From assembly GCA_041398705.1 (NCBI GenBank), contig JAWKUI010000004.1:372001-436000 (forward strand): DNA of 64,000 nt. The letters are read 5' to 3'. The notes under the pieces were generated by a model. It did no database searches and was not told the origin of the DNA. It saw only the letters and a program-made list of their open reading frames with translations. The position numbers and the translations under genes were made by a program. This stretch comes from NORP259 sp041398705 (lineage in GTDB: Bacteria > Planctomycetota > UBA1135 > GCA-002686595). This document shows positions 15,702 through 24,736 of this stretch, in pieces (the stretch's first letter is position 1; each line of letters begins with the position of its first letter).

Positions 15702-17573
15702 TCAGTACGTGCGCGCGCTCAACGCACCGAGCATCGCGCCTTGGAGTTCGGGGCGATCGACACCGACCACCGCGCCGAGGTGACCCGCCAGGGTCTCCAC
15801 CGCTTCCATGCCGCCGAGGCTGCCGATCAGGAATCCCACGCGGCGCAGGTCTTGCTCGGTGGCGCTTTCCGGCGGCCGTTCGATCCATTGCATCAACCTC
15901 AGATCGCCGAACCGCGCGCCGAGCAGGGCCGCCGCAAGGAAAGAACGGTTCAGGTCGCCTTTCCAGATCGCGTGCCGCAGCACGGGCAGCACTTCTTCGG
16001 AACCCGCACGCAGCAAGGCCTGGGTCAACGCGATGTTGAGCTCCACCGCGCCCTGGCTCGGATACTGGTCCTCGAGGAACACACGGTCCACCGAAAGGGA
16101 GCTGTGCCCCAGGGCCTGGATCATGTGCAGGTGCCAGAAGTCGGGTCGCAATCCGCCCTGGAGCGCATTGCGCACCAGCGCCGTATTGGCGCTGCGGCCG
16201 GATTCGAGCAGGATCGACGCCAAGCAAGCGCGCTCCCAGTCCGAAGGGCTTTCGGTGTAGATTCCGCTGGCCACATCGAGCACCCGCGAATCGTGCGCAT
16301 CGAGCATCAGCTCCATCGCCCGGTTGCGGATGCCGTCCGAGGATTGATCCCGATCGCTCAGGAAGATGCCGCGCAGGGGCGGGATCGCCTTGGCATCCCC
16401 GCTCCGCACCCGGGCGATCAACGCCTCGAGGCGCACGGCCGGGTTGTCGTCCCGCGACAGATCGCGTAGGCGCGTGATCCATTCGCTCAGACTGGCATGC
16501 CCCGCCGAACGGGCGGCGATCGCACGCAGGCCCGCGTCGCGCGTGCGCAGGTGTTCGTCGATGACGTCCTGGTAGGTGGTGTCGTAGGCGGAAAGCCAAC
16601 CGGACACGCGCAGGGTCATCGTCGGGTGCAAAGCCAGGCGCGCGAGCAGCCGCGGCACCAGCCGGGTCATGCCGCGCTCTTCGGCCGCTTCGAGCAGGGC
16701 GTTGCGCTGCTCGTCGGTGGACGGCAACCAAATGCCCTCCTCCACCATGCGGTCCAACTCGGGCGGCATGCAGTAGAGCGCGCCGACCGCCGGCCAAATG
16801 CTGCCCGGCTCGCGGAGCAGAAGCTCCGCAAAGTGGTCGCGCACTTGAGGCTGGCGCAGCTCACCGGCCGCCGGCAGCAGGCACGCATCGAGGAACGTGC
16901 GATCCTCGCACAGGTTGTCGAGCAGGTGCGCCGACCAAAGTTGGCCGTCGACCGCACCAAAGACGCGCGCCGCCTGCCAACGCAGCTCGAGCCGATGGCT
17001 CACCGGCCCCGGTCGGCTGCAGGTGCCACGTTCGTGCCACTCGAGGATGTGTTCCGCCGCCCGGAACAGCGGTTCGTCGGGGCGCGCGACGAGGAAGGCC
17101 AATCGATCGAGCACCTGCGCCGGGGTCTGCTTGTAGAGGGCAAACAGCGCCGCTTCCGCCACTTCCAGCTCGGAGTCCGACAGGCGCTCCACCAAGAAAG
17201 GGTCCTCGCCGCCGAGGAAGGTGCCCATGCCGCCCCAAGCGAACACCGCCGCGCAGCGCTCCTCGACCGAGCCGCGTTTCATCCACGACTCCACCTGCTG
17301 GCGCGCGGAGCTCGTCTGGGTCTCGCCCAACGTGAACAGAGCCGCCGTGCGCATGGCCGGCAGGAGGCTCGGGGACTGCAGGGTCTCGAGCGCAGCTTGG
17401 CCGGCGCGCGGAGGGAAGGTCACCCCCCGGTCCCGCTCGAGCAGGGCCTGGAAGTCGAACGTCTCGCCGGTACCGGAATCCTGGCGGGGATCCGCGCCGG
17501 AGTCCTGGGCCCAGGCGCTCGCGAGGCCGAGACCCAGGAGCAGCCAGGCGAAGAGCAGAATGCGTGCGGGCAT
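15702..17573 (-). CDS. Exported HEAT-repeat protein
   Basis: 623 residues. A signal peptide is evident (MPARILLFAWLLLGLGLASAWAQ). The rest is almost entirely helical, with degenerate HEAT/Armadillo-like units such as LPAMRTAALFTLG, EVAEAALFALYKQ, GLRAIAARSAGH and NPAVRLEALIARVRSG. These form a solenoid scaffold, probably periplasmic, with no catalytic motif. ATG at 17573 was chosen as the start that gives the signal peptide; the open frame continues 93 codons upstream without sense. The binding partner is unknown. A second HEAT protein, a lipoprotein, lies at 32317-33795 but is not obviously a paralogue. Confidence 0.75.
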   Translation of the reverse strand: MPARILLFAWLLLGLGLASAWAQDSGADPRQDSGTGETFDFQALLERDRGVTFPPRAGQAALETLQSPSLLPAMRTAALFTLGETQTSSARQQVESWMKRGSVEERCAAVFAWGGMGTFLGGEDPFLVERLSDSELEVAEAALFALYKQTPAQVLDRLAFLVARPDEPLFRAAEHILEWHERGTCSRPGPVSHRLELRWQAARVFGAVDGQLWSAHLLDNLCEDRTFLDACLLPAAGELRQPQVRDHFAELLLREPGSIWPAVGALYCMPPELDRMVEEGIWLPSTDEQRNALLEAAEERGMTRLVPRLLARLALHPTMTLRVSGWLSAYDTTYQDVIDEHLRTRDAGLRAIAARSAGHASLSEWITRLRDLSRDDNPAVRLEALIARVRSGDAKAIPPLRGIFLSDRDQSSDGIRNRAMELMLDAHDSRVLDVASGIYTESPSDWERACLASILLESGRSANTALVRNALQGGLRPDFWHLHMIQALGHSSLSVDRVFLEDQYPSQGAVELNIALTQALLRAGSEEVLPVLRHAIWKGDLNRSFLAAALLGARFGDLRLMQWIERPPESATEQDLRRVGFLIGSLGGMEAVETLAGHLGAVVGVDRPELQGAMLGALSARTY

Positions 17574-17722
17574 GGGCGGTATCCTAGCCCCCAGGGCCCG
17601 CCAGTTCAGGCACCTGGGCCAGGGAACTGCCCCCCCGCGAACCGGAAGTGGCATCGGAACCGGGCCCCGCCGGGCCCGCTCCGATTTCGATCCCGGCGAA
17701 ACGCGGGACCCAGGCCCCGGTC

Positions 17723-19081
17723 CTATTCGGGGGTGCCGAGCAGGGCGATCAGCTCTTCCCGTTTCTGGGCGCAGAGGGCTGCGCTGGAGGCCTCCAGGTT
17801 GAGGCGCAGCAGGGGCTCGGTGTTCGACTGGCGCACGTTGAACCACCACCAATCCCCGTCCCCAAGGCCGCCGAATTCGACCGTGATGCCGTCCAGGTCA
17901 TCGATGCGGCCTTCGGCGTAGCGCCGGCGCAGGTCCGCGATCGCGGCCTCCTTGTCCTCCACGTGGAAGTTGATCTCCCCCGTCGAGTGGTACCGGCGCA
18001 GGTCCTGCACGAGGCTGGAGAAGCTGCGGCCTTGGTTCTCGCTGCGGCTCAGCAGGTTCAAGGCGCTGACCATGGCGATCACTCCCGAATCGCAGACGAA
18101 GTTGTCCTTGAAGTAGAAGTGCCCCGACAGCTCGCCGGCGAAGATCGCGCCGTTCTCGCGCATGGTGCCCTTGATGAACGAGTGCCCCACGCGGTCGCGC
18201 ACGGCTTTGCCGCCCGCGGCCTGGATGACTTCTTTCACGACCCACGAAGAGCGCAGGTCATAGACCACGGTCGCCCCGGGGTTGCGCGCCAGGAAATCCC
18301 GCGCGAGCAGCGCGGTCATCAGATCGGCGGGCACGGTCGCCCCGGTTTCGTCCACGAAGCAGCAGCGGTCCGCATCGCCGTCGAAACCGACCCCGATGGC
18401 CGCCCCCGTGGCCCGTACGCGTTCCCGCACGGGATCGAGGTTCTCCTCCTTGAGCGGGTTCGCCTCGTGGTTCGGAAAGGTCCCGTCCGGATCCATGAAC
18501 AGCGTGTCCGCCTGCACGTTCGGCAATCCGGCGAGGATGCCCGGCAGGGTGTGCCCCGCCATGCCGTTCGACGCGTCGAGGGCCAGCCGGATCGGGTTCT
18601 GCACGTCGGCGAAGGACAACACATGGCGCACGTAGTCGGCGAGCAGATTGCGCTCGCTGCGCACGCCGGGGACCAGGGCCGGGCCCGGGTAGGGTTCCGC
18701 GCACATGCGTTCGATGTCCCCGATGCCGTTGGCATAGGAGATCGGGCGTGCGCCCGCGCCGCACAGCTTGAAGCCGTTGTACTCCCCCGTGTTGTGGCTT
18801 GCGGTCACGCACAGGCCGCCGTCCACGTCCTGGGAGCCGATGGCGAAGTACACCATCGGGGTCGACGCCAGGCCGATGTCGATCACGTTGGCCCCGGCGT
18901 CCAGCATGCCCTGGATCACCGCGTTCGCGATCTCCGGCCCGTGGGTGCGCATGTCGCGGCCCACCAGCAGGGTGCGCGCGCCGAGCAGGCGGGCGAAGGC
19001 GTTGCCGATATTCTGTGCGAGTTCGGCGTTGAGTTGGGTGGGGACCACCCCGCGGATGTCGTAGGCCTTGAAGATTCCCAT
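17723..19081 (-). CDS. Phosphomannomutase/phosphoglucomutase
   Basis: A 452-residue alpha-D-phosphohexomutase that interconverts hexose-1-phosphate and hexose-6-phosphate for activated-sugar synthesis. The phosphoserine loop CVTASHNTGEYNGFK (about 95-109), the metal loop GVGFDGDADRC (about 236-246), the sugar loop GELSGHFYF and the phosphate-binding RQSNTEPLLRL are all intact. GELSGH in place of GEMSGH and the overall length fit the AlgC/ManB (PMM/PGM) branch rather than GlmM. ATG at 19081 gives the standard family N-terminus MGIFKAYDIRG. It could feed GDP-mannose or UDP-glucose into the glycan genes elsewhere in the window. Confidence 0.92.
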   Translation of the reverse strand: MGIFKAYDIRGVVPTQLNAELAQNIGNAFARLLGARTLLVGRDMRTHGPEIANAVIQGMLDAGANVIDIGLASTPMVYFAIGSQDVDGGLCVTASHNTGEYNGFKLCGAGARPISYANGIGDIERMCAEPYPGPALVPGVRSERNLLADYVRHVLSFADVQNPIRLALDASNGMAGHTLPGILAGLPNVQADTLFMDPDGTFPNHEANPLKEENLDPVRERVRATGAAIGVGFDGDADRCCFVDETGATVPADLMTALLARDFLARNPGATVVYDLRSSWVVKEVIQAAGGKAVRDRVGHSFIKGTMRENGAIFAGELSGHFYFKDNFVCDSGVIAMVSALNLLSRSENQGRSFSSLVQDLRRYHSTGEINFHVEDKEAAIADLRRRYAEGRIDDLDGITVEFGGLGDGDWWWFNVRQSNTEPLLRLNLEASSAALCAQKREELIALLGTPE

Positions 19082-19209
19082 GGGCGGATGTGGCAGGATC
19101 GAGGTCTGGGGAGAGGGGCCGGGCATGATAGCGCCCAAGGGGCGGTCGCCCGGGCGCAGGGCCGCGGATCCGCCGCCCTGGGCCCGATTTCGGGGCACAG
19201 ATCCGGGGC

Positions 19210-20243
19210 TCAGGCGCGGACCAGGTCCTGGAACGCCGCCACTAGCCTGTCGGCGTCGGCGGGCCCCACGTCGCGGTGGGTCACGATGCGCAGGCGACGG
19301 GCGCCCATCGGCGCGATGCGCACGCCATGCCTGGCCAAAGCCGCGCTGCACTCCGCCGCCGGGGGCAGGGGTTCGGGCAGCCCTACCATGACCATGTTGC
19401 TCTGCACCGCGGCCAAGTCGATTTGCAGGCCGGGCAGACCCTGCAGCCGCTCGGCGATCTGCCGCGCGAGGGCATGGTCCGCCACCAGGTGCGCCGGGCC
19501 TTCGTGCAGGGCGATGCGGGCGGCGGCGGCCAAGTGCCCGGCCTGCCGCATCCAACCGCCCAAGCGCTTGCGCCAAAGTCGCGCCCGCTCGAGGAACTCG
19601 CGATCCCCGGCGATGACCGAGCCCACCGGCGCACCGAGGCCCTTGGACAGGCAAAGGGAAACCGAGCAGAAGGGCCCGGCCCAATCCCGGGCGGCGATGC
19701 CGCTCGCCACCACCGCGTTGGCGAGCCGCGCGCCATCCAGGTGCATGGGAATGCCTGCCTCCTGGGCCACGGCCACCACCGCCTGGACCTCATCCCAGCC
19801 CAGCACCCGGCCTCCGGCCATGTTGTGGGTCTGCTCCATGCAGATCAGCGCCGTGCGCGGGCAGTGGATGAAGTCCGGGCGGATCGCCGCGCGCACTTCG
19901 CCGGGGTCCATGGATCCATCGAGGCCCCCCACCGTCTGGCTCTGCAACCCGTGGATCGCCCCCGCCGAACCGCCTTCGAAGGTGGTGATGTGCGCAAAGC
20001 GCTGCACGAGGATCTCGTCGCCGGGCCGGGTGTGGGCCCCCAGGGCGATCTGGTTGGCCATGCACCCGAGGGCACGAACAGAGCCCCCTCCTTGCCGAGC
20101 CATTCCGCCGCTTCCCGCTGCAGCTGGTCCACCGTCGGGTCCCCGTCGAGCACGTCATCGCCCACCAGGGCCTCGGCCATGGCCGCCCGCATGGCGGGGG
20201 TGGCCTGGGTCACGGTATCGCTGCGGAAGTCGGAGGTCTCCAT
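19210..20243 (-). pseudogene. ltaE: Low-specificity L-threonine aldolase, one-base frameshift
   Basis: A PLP enzyme that cleaves threonine to glycine and acetaldehyde. The N-terminal part (DFRSDTVTQATPAMRAAMAE) lies in one frame and the rest, beginning ANQIALGAHTRPGDE, in another. The break is near 20061-20067, where restoring a fourth G to GGG gives SGCMANQ and joins the halves exactly at the family's SG-x-MANQ motif. The Schiff-base lysine region CLSKGLGAPVGS and the C-terminal domain are complete. Nothing else is damaged, so a sequencing error is more likely than a true pseudogene. ATG at 20243 (or 20249) lies 12 bp from palindrome A. Confidence 0.88.
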
Positions 20244-20254
20244 GGGCATGCGGG

Positions 20255-20382
20255 GGTCGATATGTGTGACGTACGGAAGCGGGTTTAAGTTGTTACGTTA
20301 TTCGACCGTGCGGCGGTCCGTGCGGACCGCCGCACGGTCGAATAACGTACAACTAACCCGCTTCCGTACGTCCCTATCGACC
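20255..20382. repeat. Long palindrome, copy A of the dispersed family
   Basis: A 128-bp inverted repeat centred at about 20321. The inner 26 bp on each side pair perfectly (acgttattcgaccgtgcg... against its complement) around a 2-nt loop. After a 1-2 nt bulge the outer arm module gtgacgtacggaagcgggtt pairs with its near-copy at 20356-20374, and the pairing reaches the termini ggtcgata / tatcgacc. It fills the space between divergent genes (ltaE and the FUN14-like gene), so it cannot simply be a terminator. The outer arm is shared with copies B and C. Confidence 0.9.
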
Positions 20383-20390
20383 CTGCCCCC

Positions 20391-20864
20391 ATGGCCGCCT
20401 CCGACGTTCTCAAGACCCTGTACCGCACCGGCTTCACCCGGTTGTCGTTCCCCAAGAAGTGGATGCTGCGCCTCGCGATCGCCGGACTCGTCGGCGGGGG
20501 TGCCGTTCAGGCCTGGTCGATGTTCGGTGATGGCGATGCCGGAGGGTTGTCCCTGTCCGCGGCGCGCTCGGGCGCGGGGTTTGTCGGCGGATTCATCGTC
20601 GGTGTGCTCGGCCGGATCTTCTTCAAGGTCACCGCGCTCGCGGGCTTGGCCCTCGCCGGCCTTGGGTACGCCCTGCAGAAGTTCGGCGTGATCGATCTGC
20701 CCTGGGATTCCTGGGGGGACATCACGCACGCCTTCGCGAAAGCCGTGCAGCACAACACCGATCGCTTCCAAGACTTCCTCACGAGTTATCTGCCCGCCGG
20801 CATGACCAGCGCCCTGGGCCTGGGCAGCGGCGTCACGCAGAAGCCCGAGTTCGACGCGGACTGA
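20391..20864 (+). CDS. FUN14-like small membrane protein
   Basis: 157 residues. Two to three hydrophobic segments: about 27-43, and a Gly-rich pair about 60-92 (GAGFVGGFIVGVLGRIFF, ALAGLALAGLGYALQ) followed by WDSWGDI. The Gly-spaced segment, aromatic end and Trp resemble bacterial FUN14-family proteins, whose molecular function is poorly known. The last 45 residues are amphipathic and soluble. ATG at 20391 starts 8 bp past palindrome A, so the hairpin would abut or overlap the promoter or 5' leader. The family assignment is tentative. Confidence 0.6.
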   Translation: MAASDVLKTLYRTGFTRLSFPKKWMLRLAIAGLVGGGAVQAWSMFGDGDAGGLSLSAARSGAGFVGGFIVGVLGRIFFKVTALAGLALAGLGYALQKFGVIDLPWDSWGDITHAFAKAVQHNTDRFQDFLTSYLPAGMTSALGLGSGVTQKPEFDAD

Positions 20865-20883
20865 GCCCACCTCCCGGAAGTCG

Positions 20884-20922
20884 CGCGGGGCCCGCCGATC
20901 GTGACGATCGGCGGGCCCCGCG
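20884..20922. terminator. Strong hairpin between convergent genes
   Basis: A perfect 19-bp stem, cgcggggcccgccgatcgt and its complement, around a single central G, placed 20 bp after the FUN14-like stop and 18 bp before the end of the convergent metallopeptidase gene. Followed by gcgctttgctg. Best read as a bidirectional terminator; it shares no arm sequence with the palindrome family. Confidence 0.7.
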
Positions 20923-20939
20923 GCGCTTTGCTGGGGTTC

Positions 20940-21809
20940 CTACAGTTCGCGCTCGGAAACCTTGAACAGGTCTTCCATGCCCTCGGGATCGCCGGTTTCG
21001 TAGCCGCGGCGGAACCAGCGCACCCGTTGGGCTCCGGTGCCGTGCGTGAACGTTTCCGGGGACCCTACGCGGCCGGTGGCCTGGCGCTGCAGATTGTCAT
21101 CGCCGATGCGATCGGCGGCGTTGAGGGCCTCTTCGATGTCGCCAGCCTCAAGGTACCCGTACTTGCCCACATGATGCGCCCAGACACCCGCGAGGAAGTC
21201 CGCCTGCAGCTCAAGGCGCACGGACAACGCATTGGCCTCCGCCTTGGACACCCGCTGTTGCTGCTGGTGCACCTGATCGGAGTAACCAAGCAGGTTCTGG
21301 ATGTGATGCCCGACTTCGTGGGCGATCACGTACGCCCGGGGGAAGTCCCCGCCCGCGCGCAGTTGTTTCTCCAGCAGGTCGAAGAAGCCGAGCTCCAGGT
21401 ACACGGTCTGGTCCCCGGGGCAGTAGAACGGCCCCACGGCCGCCGATTGCACCCCGCAGCCACCGGTCTGCACCTGCCCGCGGAAGATCTTCATCTTCGG
21501 CTCCTGGTAGTTCTTGAGCAGCCGATTCCAGACGTCCTCGGTGTCCTTCAGGATCACCCCGGCAAACGCCCGCTGCTCCGCCTCGTGGGCGCTCTCCTGG
21601 ACCGGACCGCTCGGCTCCTGGGCCATGGGGCCCCCGCCGCCAGCTCCGCCGCCCACCAAGTTCGCCAGGAACGAAAAGTCCTTGCCGGTCAGCATGCCGA
21701 GGACCATCACCACCAGCACGATCAGACCGCCACCCGCAGCCACCTTCTTACCGGTGCCGCCACGGATGTCCTCGACGTTGGTGCTTTCCGCACGTCCTTT
21801 CCACTTCAA
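20940..21809 (-). CDS. YpfJ-type neutral zinc metallopeptidase
   Basis: 289 residues. It begins LKWKGRAESTNVEDIRG, the conserved N-terminus of YpfJ/KPN_02809 proteins, then a membrane anchor (about 26-42) and a Gly-rich linker. The peptidase domain contains the zinc motif AYVIAHEVGHHIQ (HExxH) with a downstream Glu in ELQADFLAGVWAHH. FYCPGDQTVYLELGFF is also family-typical. The start is TTG at 21809, chosen because it matches the family N-terminus and has a good Shine-Dalgarno (ggagagagc) just upstream, one of few clear ones in the window. Substrate unknown. Confidence 0.88.
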   Translation of the reverse strand: MKWKGRAESTNVEDIRGGTGKKVAAGGGLIVLVVMVLGMLTGKDFSFLANLVGGGAGGGGPMAQEPSGPVQESAHEAEQRAFAGVILKDTEDVWNRLLKNYQEPKMKIFRGQVQTGGCGVQSAAVGPFYCPGDQTVYLELGFFDLLEKQLRAGGDFPRAYVIAHEVGHHIQNLLGYSDQVHQQQQRVSKAEANALSVRLELQADFLAGVWAHHVGKYGYLEAGDIEEALNAADRIGDDNLQRQATGRVGSPETFTHGTGAQRVRWFRRGYETGDPEGMEDLFKVSEREL

Positions 21810-21980
21810 GCTGCTCTCTCCTTCTAAAGCTCGGGAACCCAAGGGCAGGCCCCACGGGGGGCCCATCGGAACCTCTGCGGGGTGGGACCGCAAGCATCCA
21901 GGCCCTCCCAAATCCTGGATCTCGTGACCCCTCGGGCGCTACGATGGCCCCGGCGGGCCGAGGCGCCCGCACCAAGACCC

Positions 21981-22952
21981 ATGACGAGACTTCGAATTCT
22001 GGTGACGGGGGGGGCCGGCTTCGTCGGGGCCCATTTGTGCCGTGAACTGCTGGGGCAGGGGCACGACGTGATCTGCCTAGACAACTTCTTCACCAGCCAG
22101 AAGAGCGCGGTGTCGGAGTTCCTAGACAACCCCCACTTCGAGCTGATCCGCCACGACATCACGCACCCGATCTGGCTCGAGGTCGACCAGTGCTACAACC
22201 TCGCGTGCCCCGCCTCGCCGGTGCACTACTGGCACAACCCGATCAAAACGATCAAGACCTCCGTGCTCGGCGCGATCCACGTGCTCGGCATGGCCAAACG
22301 CACCAACGCGCGGGTGCTGCAGGCCTCGACCAGCGAGGTCTACGGGGATCCGGACATCAGCCCGCAGCCGGAGAGCTACCACGGCAACGTCAACCCGATC
22401 GGCGTGCGCTCCTGCTACGACGAGGGCAAACGCTGCGCCGAAGCCCTCTTCTTCGACTATCACCGGGCCCACAAGGTGGACATCCGCCTGGTGCGCATCT
22501 TCAACACCTACGGCCCGGGCATGCACCCCTACGACGGGCGCGTGGTGAGCAACTTCATCCTGCAGGCCCTGGCCGGTGAGGATATCGAAGTGCACGGGGA
22601 CGGCAGCCAGACCCGCTCGTTCTGCTACGTCGACGACCTCGTGCGCGGCCTGATGGCGATGATGAACGGTCCCGATGACTTCCACGGACCGGTCAACCTC
22701 GGCAACCCCGGCGAGATCTCGATGCTCGAGCTCGCCGAGAAGATCATCCGCCGCACGAACTCCAAGAGCCAAGTGCGCTTCACCCCCGCACGTTCCGACG
22801 ATCCGCACCAGCGCTGCCCCGACATCACCCTGGCCCAGACGAAACTCGGCTGGCAACCCTCCGTGCCCCTCGCCGACGGCTTGGACCGCACCATCGACTA
22901 CTTCAGCAAACTGGACCTGTCCCAGTTCAAGCATCCGACCAAGCGGCGGTAG
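21981..22952 (+). CDS. UDP-glucuronate decarboxylase-type NAD-dependent epimerase/dehydratase
   Basis: A 323-residue extended SDR. The NAD motif ILVTGGAGFVGAHLC (GxxGxxG) is at about 6-20. The catalytic set is Ser/Thr in QASTSEVYGDP and the YxxxK motif in SCYDEGKRCAE. HDITHPIWLEVDQCYNLACPASPVHY is the signature of UDP-xylose synthase (UXS), which converts UDP-glucuronate to UDP-xylose; a dTDP-glucose dehydratase is less likely. ATG at 21981 immediately precedes the Rossmann fold. It is divergent from the metallopeptidase and followed by a terminator hairpin. Confidence 0.9.
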   Translation: MTRLRILVTGGAGFVGAHLCRELLGQGHDVICLDNFFTSQKSAVSEFLDNPHFELIRHDITHPIWLEVDQCYNLACPASPVHYWHNPIKTIKTSVLGAIHVLGMAKRTNARVLQASTSEVYGDPDISPQPESYHGNVNPIGVRSCYDEGKRCAEALFFDYHRAHKVDIRLVRIFNTYGPGMHPYDGRVVSNFILQALAGEDIEVHGDGSQTRSFCYVDDLVRGLMAMMNGPDDFHGPVNLGNPGEISMLELAEKIIRRTNSKSQVRFTPARSDDPHQRCPDITLAQTKLGWQPSVPLADGLDRTIDYFSKLDLSQFKHPTKRR

Positions 22953-22978
22953 TCCCGTCGCACCCAGCGGAAACCCAC

Positions 22979-23013
22979 GCGGGGTCATGGCAAACCATGG
23001 CCCCGCTTGTTTT
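22979..23013 (+). terminator. Intrinsic terminator after the epimerase gene
   Basis: A 12-bp stem gcggggtcatgg / ccatggccccgc (one G-T mismatch) with loop caaa, followed by ttgtttt. It lies 26 bp after the stop codon. Confidence 0.75.
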
Positions 23014-23033
23014 GTCCGCGGCTCGCGCCGAGG

Positions 23034-23303
23034 CTACCGCGCTTTGCGCTCCGGCCACCAGAAGACGATGGCCCACCAGGTCAGGCAGAACCCAATCGCG
23101 ATCGGCCAGAAGTGGCGCATCCCCGCCAGGGCCTCGTAGCGGGTGACCTGGATGTGCACGCCATTGACGACTTCATCCGTGCTCACGGGCCGGCTGACGA
23201 AGTGCCCCAGTGCGACCAGCAGGATCGGCGCCACGGCCAGAGTGCTGCGCCAATGGACCCCTGTGCGGCCTGCGGATTCTGCGCGGATACGGTCCTTCGA
23301 CAT
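23034..23303 (-). CDS. Small two-span membrane protein, unknown
   Basis: 89 residues. Two hydrophobic segments (about 20-37, WRSTLAVAPILLVALGHF; about 64-82, FWPIAIGFCLTWWAIVFWW) flank a short beta-like loop, VVNGVHIQVTRYE. The N-terminus is basic, so both ends are probably cytoplasmic. No family recognised. ATG at 23303 is the only start that gives a compact protein. It lies 110 bp downstream of the SGNH hydrolase on the same strand. Confidence 0.5.
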   Translation of the reverse strand: MSKDRIRAESAGRTGVHWRSTLAVAPILLVALGHFVSRPVSTDEVVNGVHIQVTRYEALAGMRHFWPIAIGFCLTWWAIVFWWPERKAR

Positions 23304-23413
23304 GGGAGCAGGATAACGCAGGGCCGATACCGCGTGCAGCCATTTCGGCACGGCCAAAACCTCGCGCAGACGACGGAGGATCTGAATTCTTACCCCCATC
23401 CACCGGATCCGAC

Positions 23414-24571
23414 CTACGGCGCAAGCCGCTTGGCCAAAGCCGGCGCCAACTGATCTGCGATGACGCGATGCCCCTCCGCGTTCGGATGCCCATCCCCGCA
23501 ATGCAGCCGCACCCCGGCCGCCGCCTGGGCGCCCATCGCGCGGTCCACGTTCCACACGGGGAATCCCTCCGCCTGTCCGACCTTGGCGAGGGCCACCGAC
23601 AACATGCTCGGGCCCTGGCGCCCTGGATCGTGGGGCGGCGCGGGGAACCGGGGCTCGTAGAGATGCTGGTCGTGCTCGAAGGGCACCGCCACGGCCACGA
23701 AAGGCACACCATGCTCGCGGCATTCGCGCGCCATTTCCACGAGGGCGTGGTGACTCGGCTCCTGCGGATCGGCGAGCCGGTTCAAAATCTGCTCGATGAG
23801 CGCACGGTAGGACTCGTCCGTTCCGGTGTAACTGACGTTTTCCGGCTGTACGCTTGCATCGATTGCTGGCCGGGCGGGCCGGAACAGAGCCGCCAGGGCT
23901 AGGTTGCGCTGCAGGAAATCCGTCGCCGCGGCGCGCACGCCGGGCATGGGCTCCGCATGGCCCAGATCCTCCGGCCGGAAGATCGTCCAGGCCCCGTCCA
24001 CCTGCCGGAAACACGGCTTGGCCATGTCGTACGAATGGTCCTGCGTGCTTTCGAGAACGTCGTTCGAGATGGCGGTGTAGAGCACGAGGTCCGGATGCCA
24101 CTCCCATCCGCGCTGCTGCAGGTTCCACAGGCTCTGGTCGGTGCCGTATCCCGGTACCGCCATGTTCAAGACCTCGCAGCCGGGCAAGCGTTCTTCGAGC
24201 CGGTCCGAGAAGCGCTCTCCGTTGTTCACGCCCCAGCCCCAGGCCACCGAATCCCCGAGCACGAGCACACGCTTCGTGCCCGGCGCCTTCGCCACTTCCC
24301 GCTCGCGATCACGGAAACCGTGGCGATTGATTTCGATCCGGTAGCGGAAGACCGGGCTGAAGACCGCCCCCCGCGCCCCCGGCCGATTGACCCAACCCAG
24401 CTCGCCGTTCCGTTGCCCCACGATGCCCCAGGCGTTGCCCTCGCGCCGGCCGCGTTCGAATCCGGAGCCCAGCCAAACACTGGCCCCGATCTCCAGCAAG
24501 AGCAACCATCCCAGGCAGAGGGCCAGCAGCAGGCCCGGGCGCAGGCGGCGTTTCGGTCGGGGCTCGGGCAT
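23414..24571 (-). CDS. Membrane-anchored SGNH/GDSL hydrolase-like protein
   Basis: 385 residues. An N-terminal membrane anchor (about 12-32) precedes an SGNH-fold domain. Block I is KRVLVLGDSVAWGWGVN (Ser of GDS), the Gly block is around LNMAVPGYGTDQSLW, Asn is in YTAISNDVLE, and the C-terminal catalytic pair is in LHCGDGHPNAEGHRVIAD (DxxHPN). All four catalytic positions are present, so it is probably an active esterase or acyl/acetyl hydrolase acting at the cell envelope. Such proteins often modify polysaccharides; the ArnT-like glycosyltransferase is divergent from it, 165 bp away. Confidence 0.8.
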   Translation of the reverse strand: MPEPRPKRRLRPGLLLALCLGWLLLLEIGASVWLGSGFERGRREGNAWGIVGQRNGELGWVNRPGARGAVFSPVFRYRIEINRHGFRDREREVAKAPGTKRVLVLGDSVAWGWGVNNGERFSDRLEERLPGCEVLNMAVPGYGTDQSLWNLQQRGWEWHPDLVLYTAISNDVLESTQDHSYDMAKPCFRQVDGAWTIFRPEDLGHAEPMPGVRAAATDFLQRNLALAALFRPARPAIDASVQPENVSYTGTDESYRALIEQILNRLADPQEPSHHALVEMARECREHGVPFVAVAVPFEHDQHLYEPRFPAPPHDPGRQGPSMLSVALAKVGQAEGFPVWNVDRAMGAQAAAGVRLHCGDGHPNAEGHRVIADQLAPALAKRLAP

Positions 24572-24736
24572 GCACCCAGATGCTACCGCCGCGTTTCATC
24601 CATGGGCCACCGGAATCTACGGCCCGCCCCAAGTTGAATCCTTTGCAAATGTACAATTGGCGCTGGAGCCACGCGTGCGACCTGCCTACAGGGGCGTTAC
24701 CCTCCGCTCGGATCCCTGACTCGCTGACGGCTGCCC

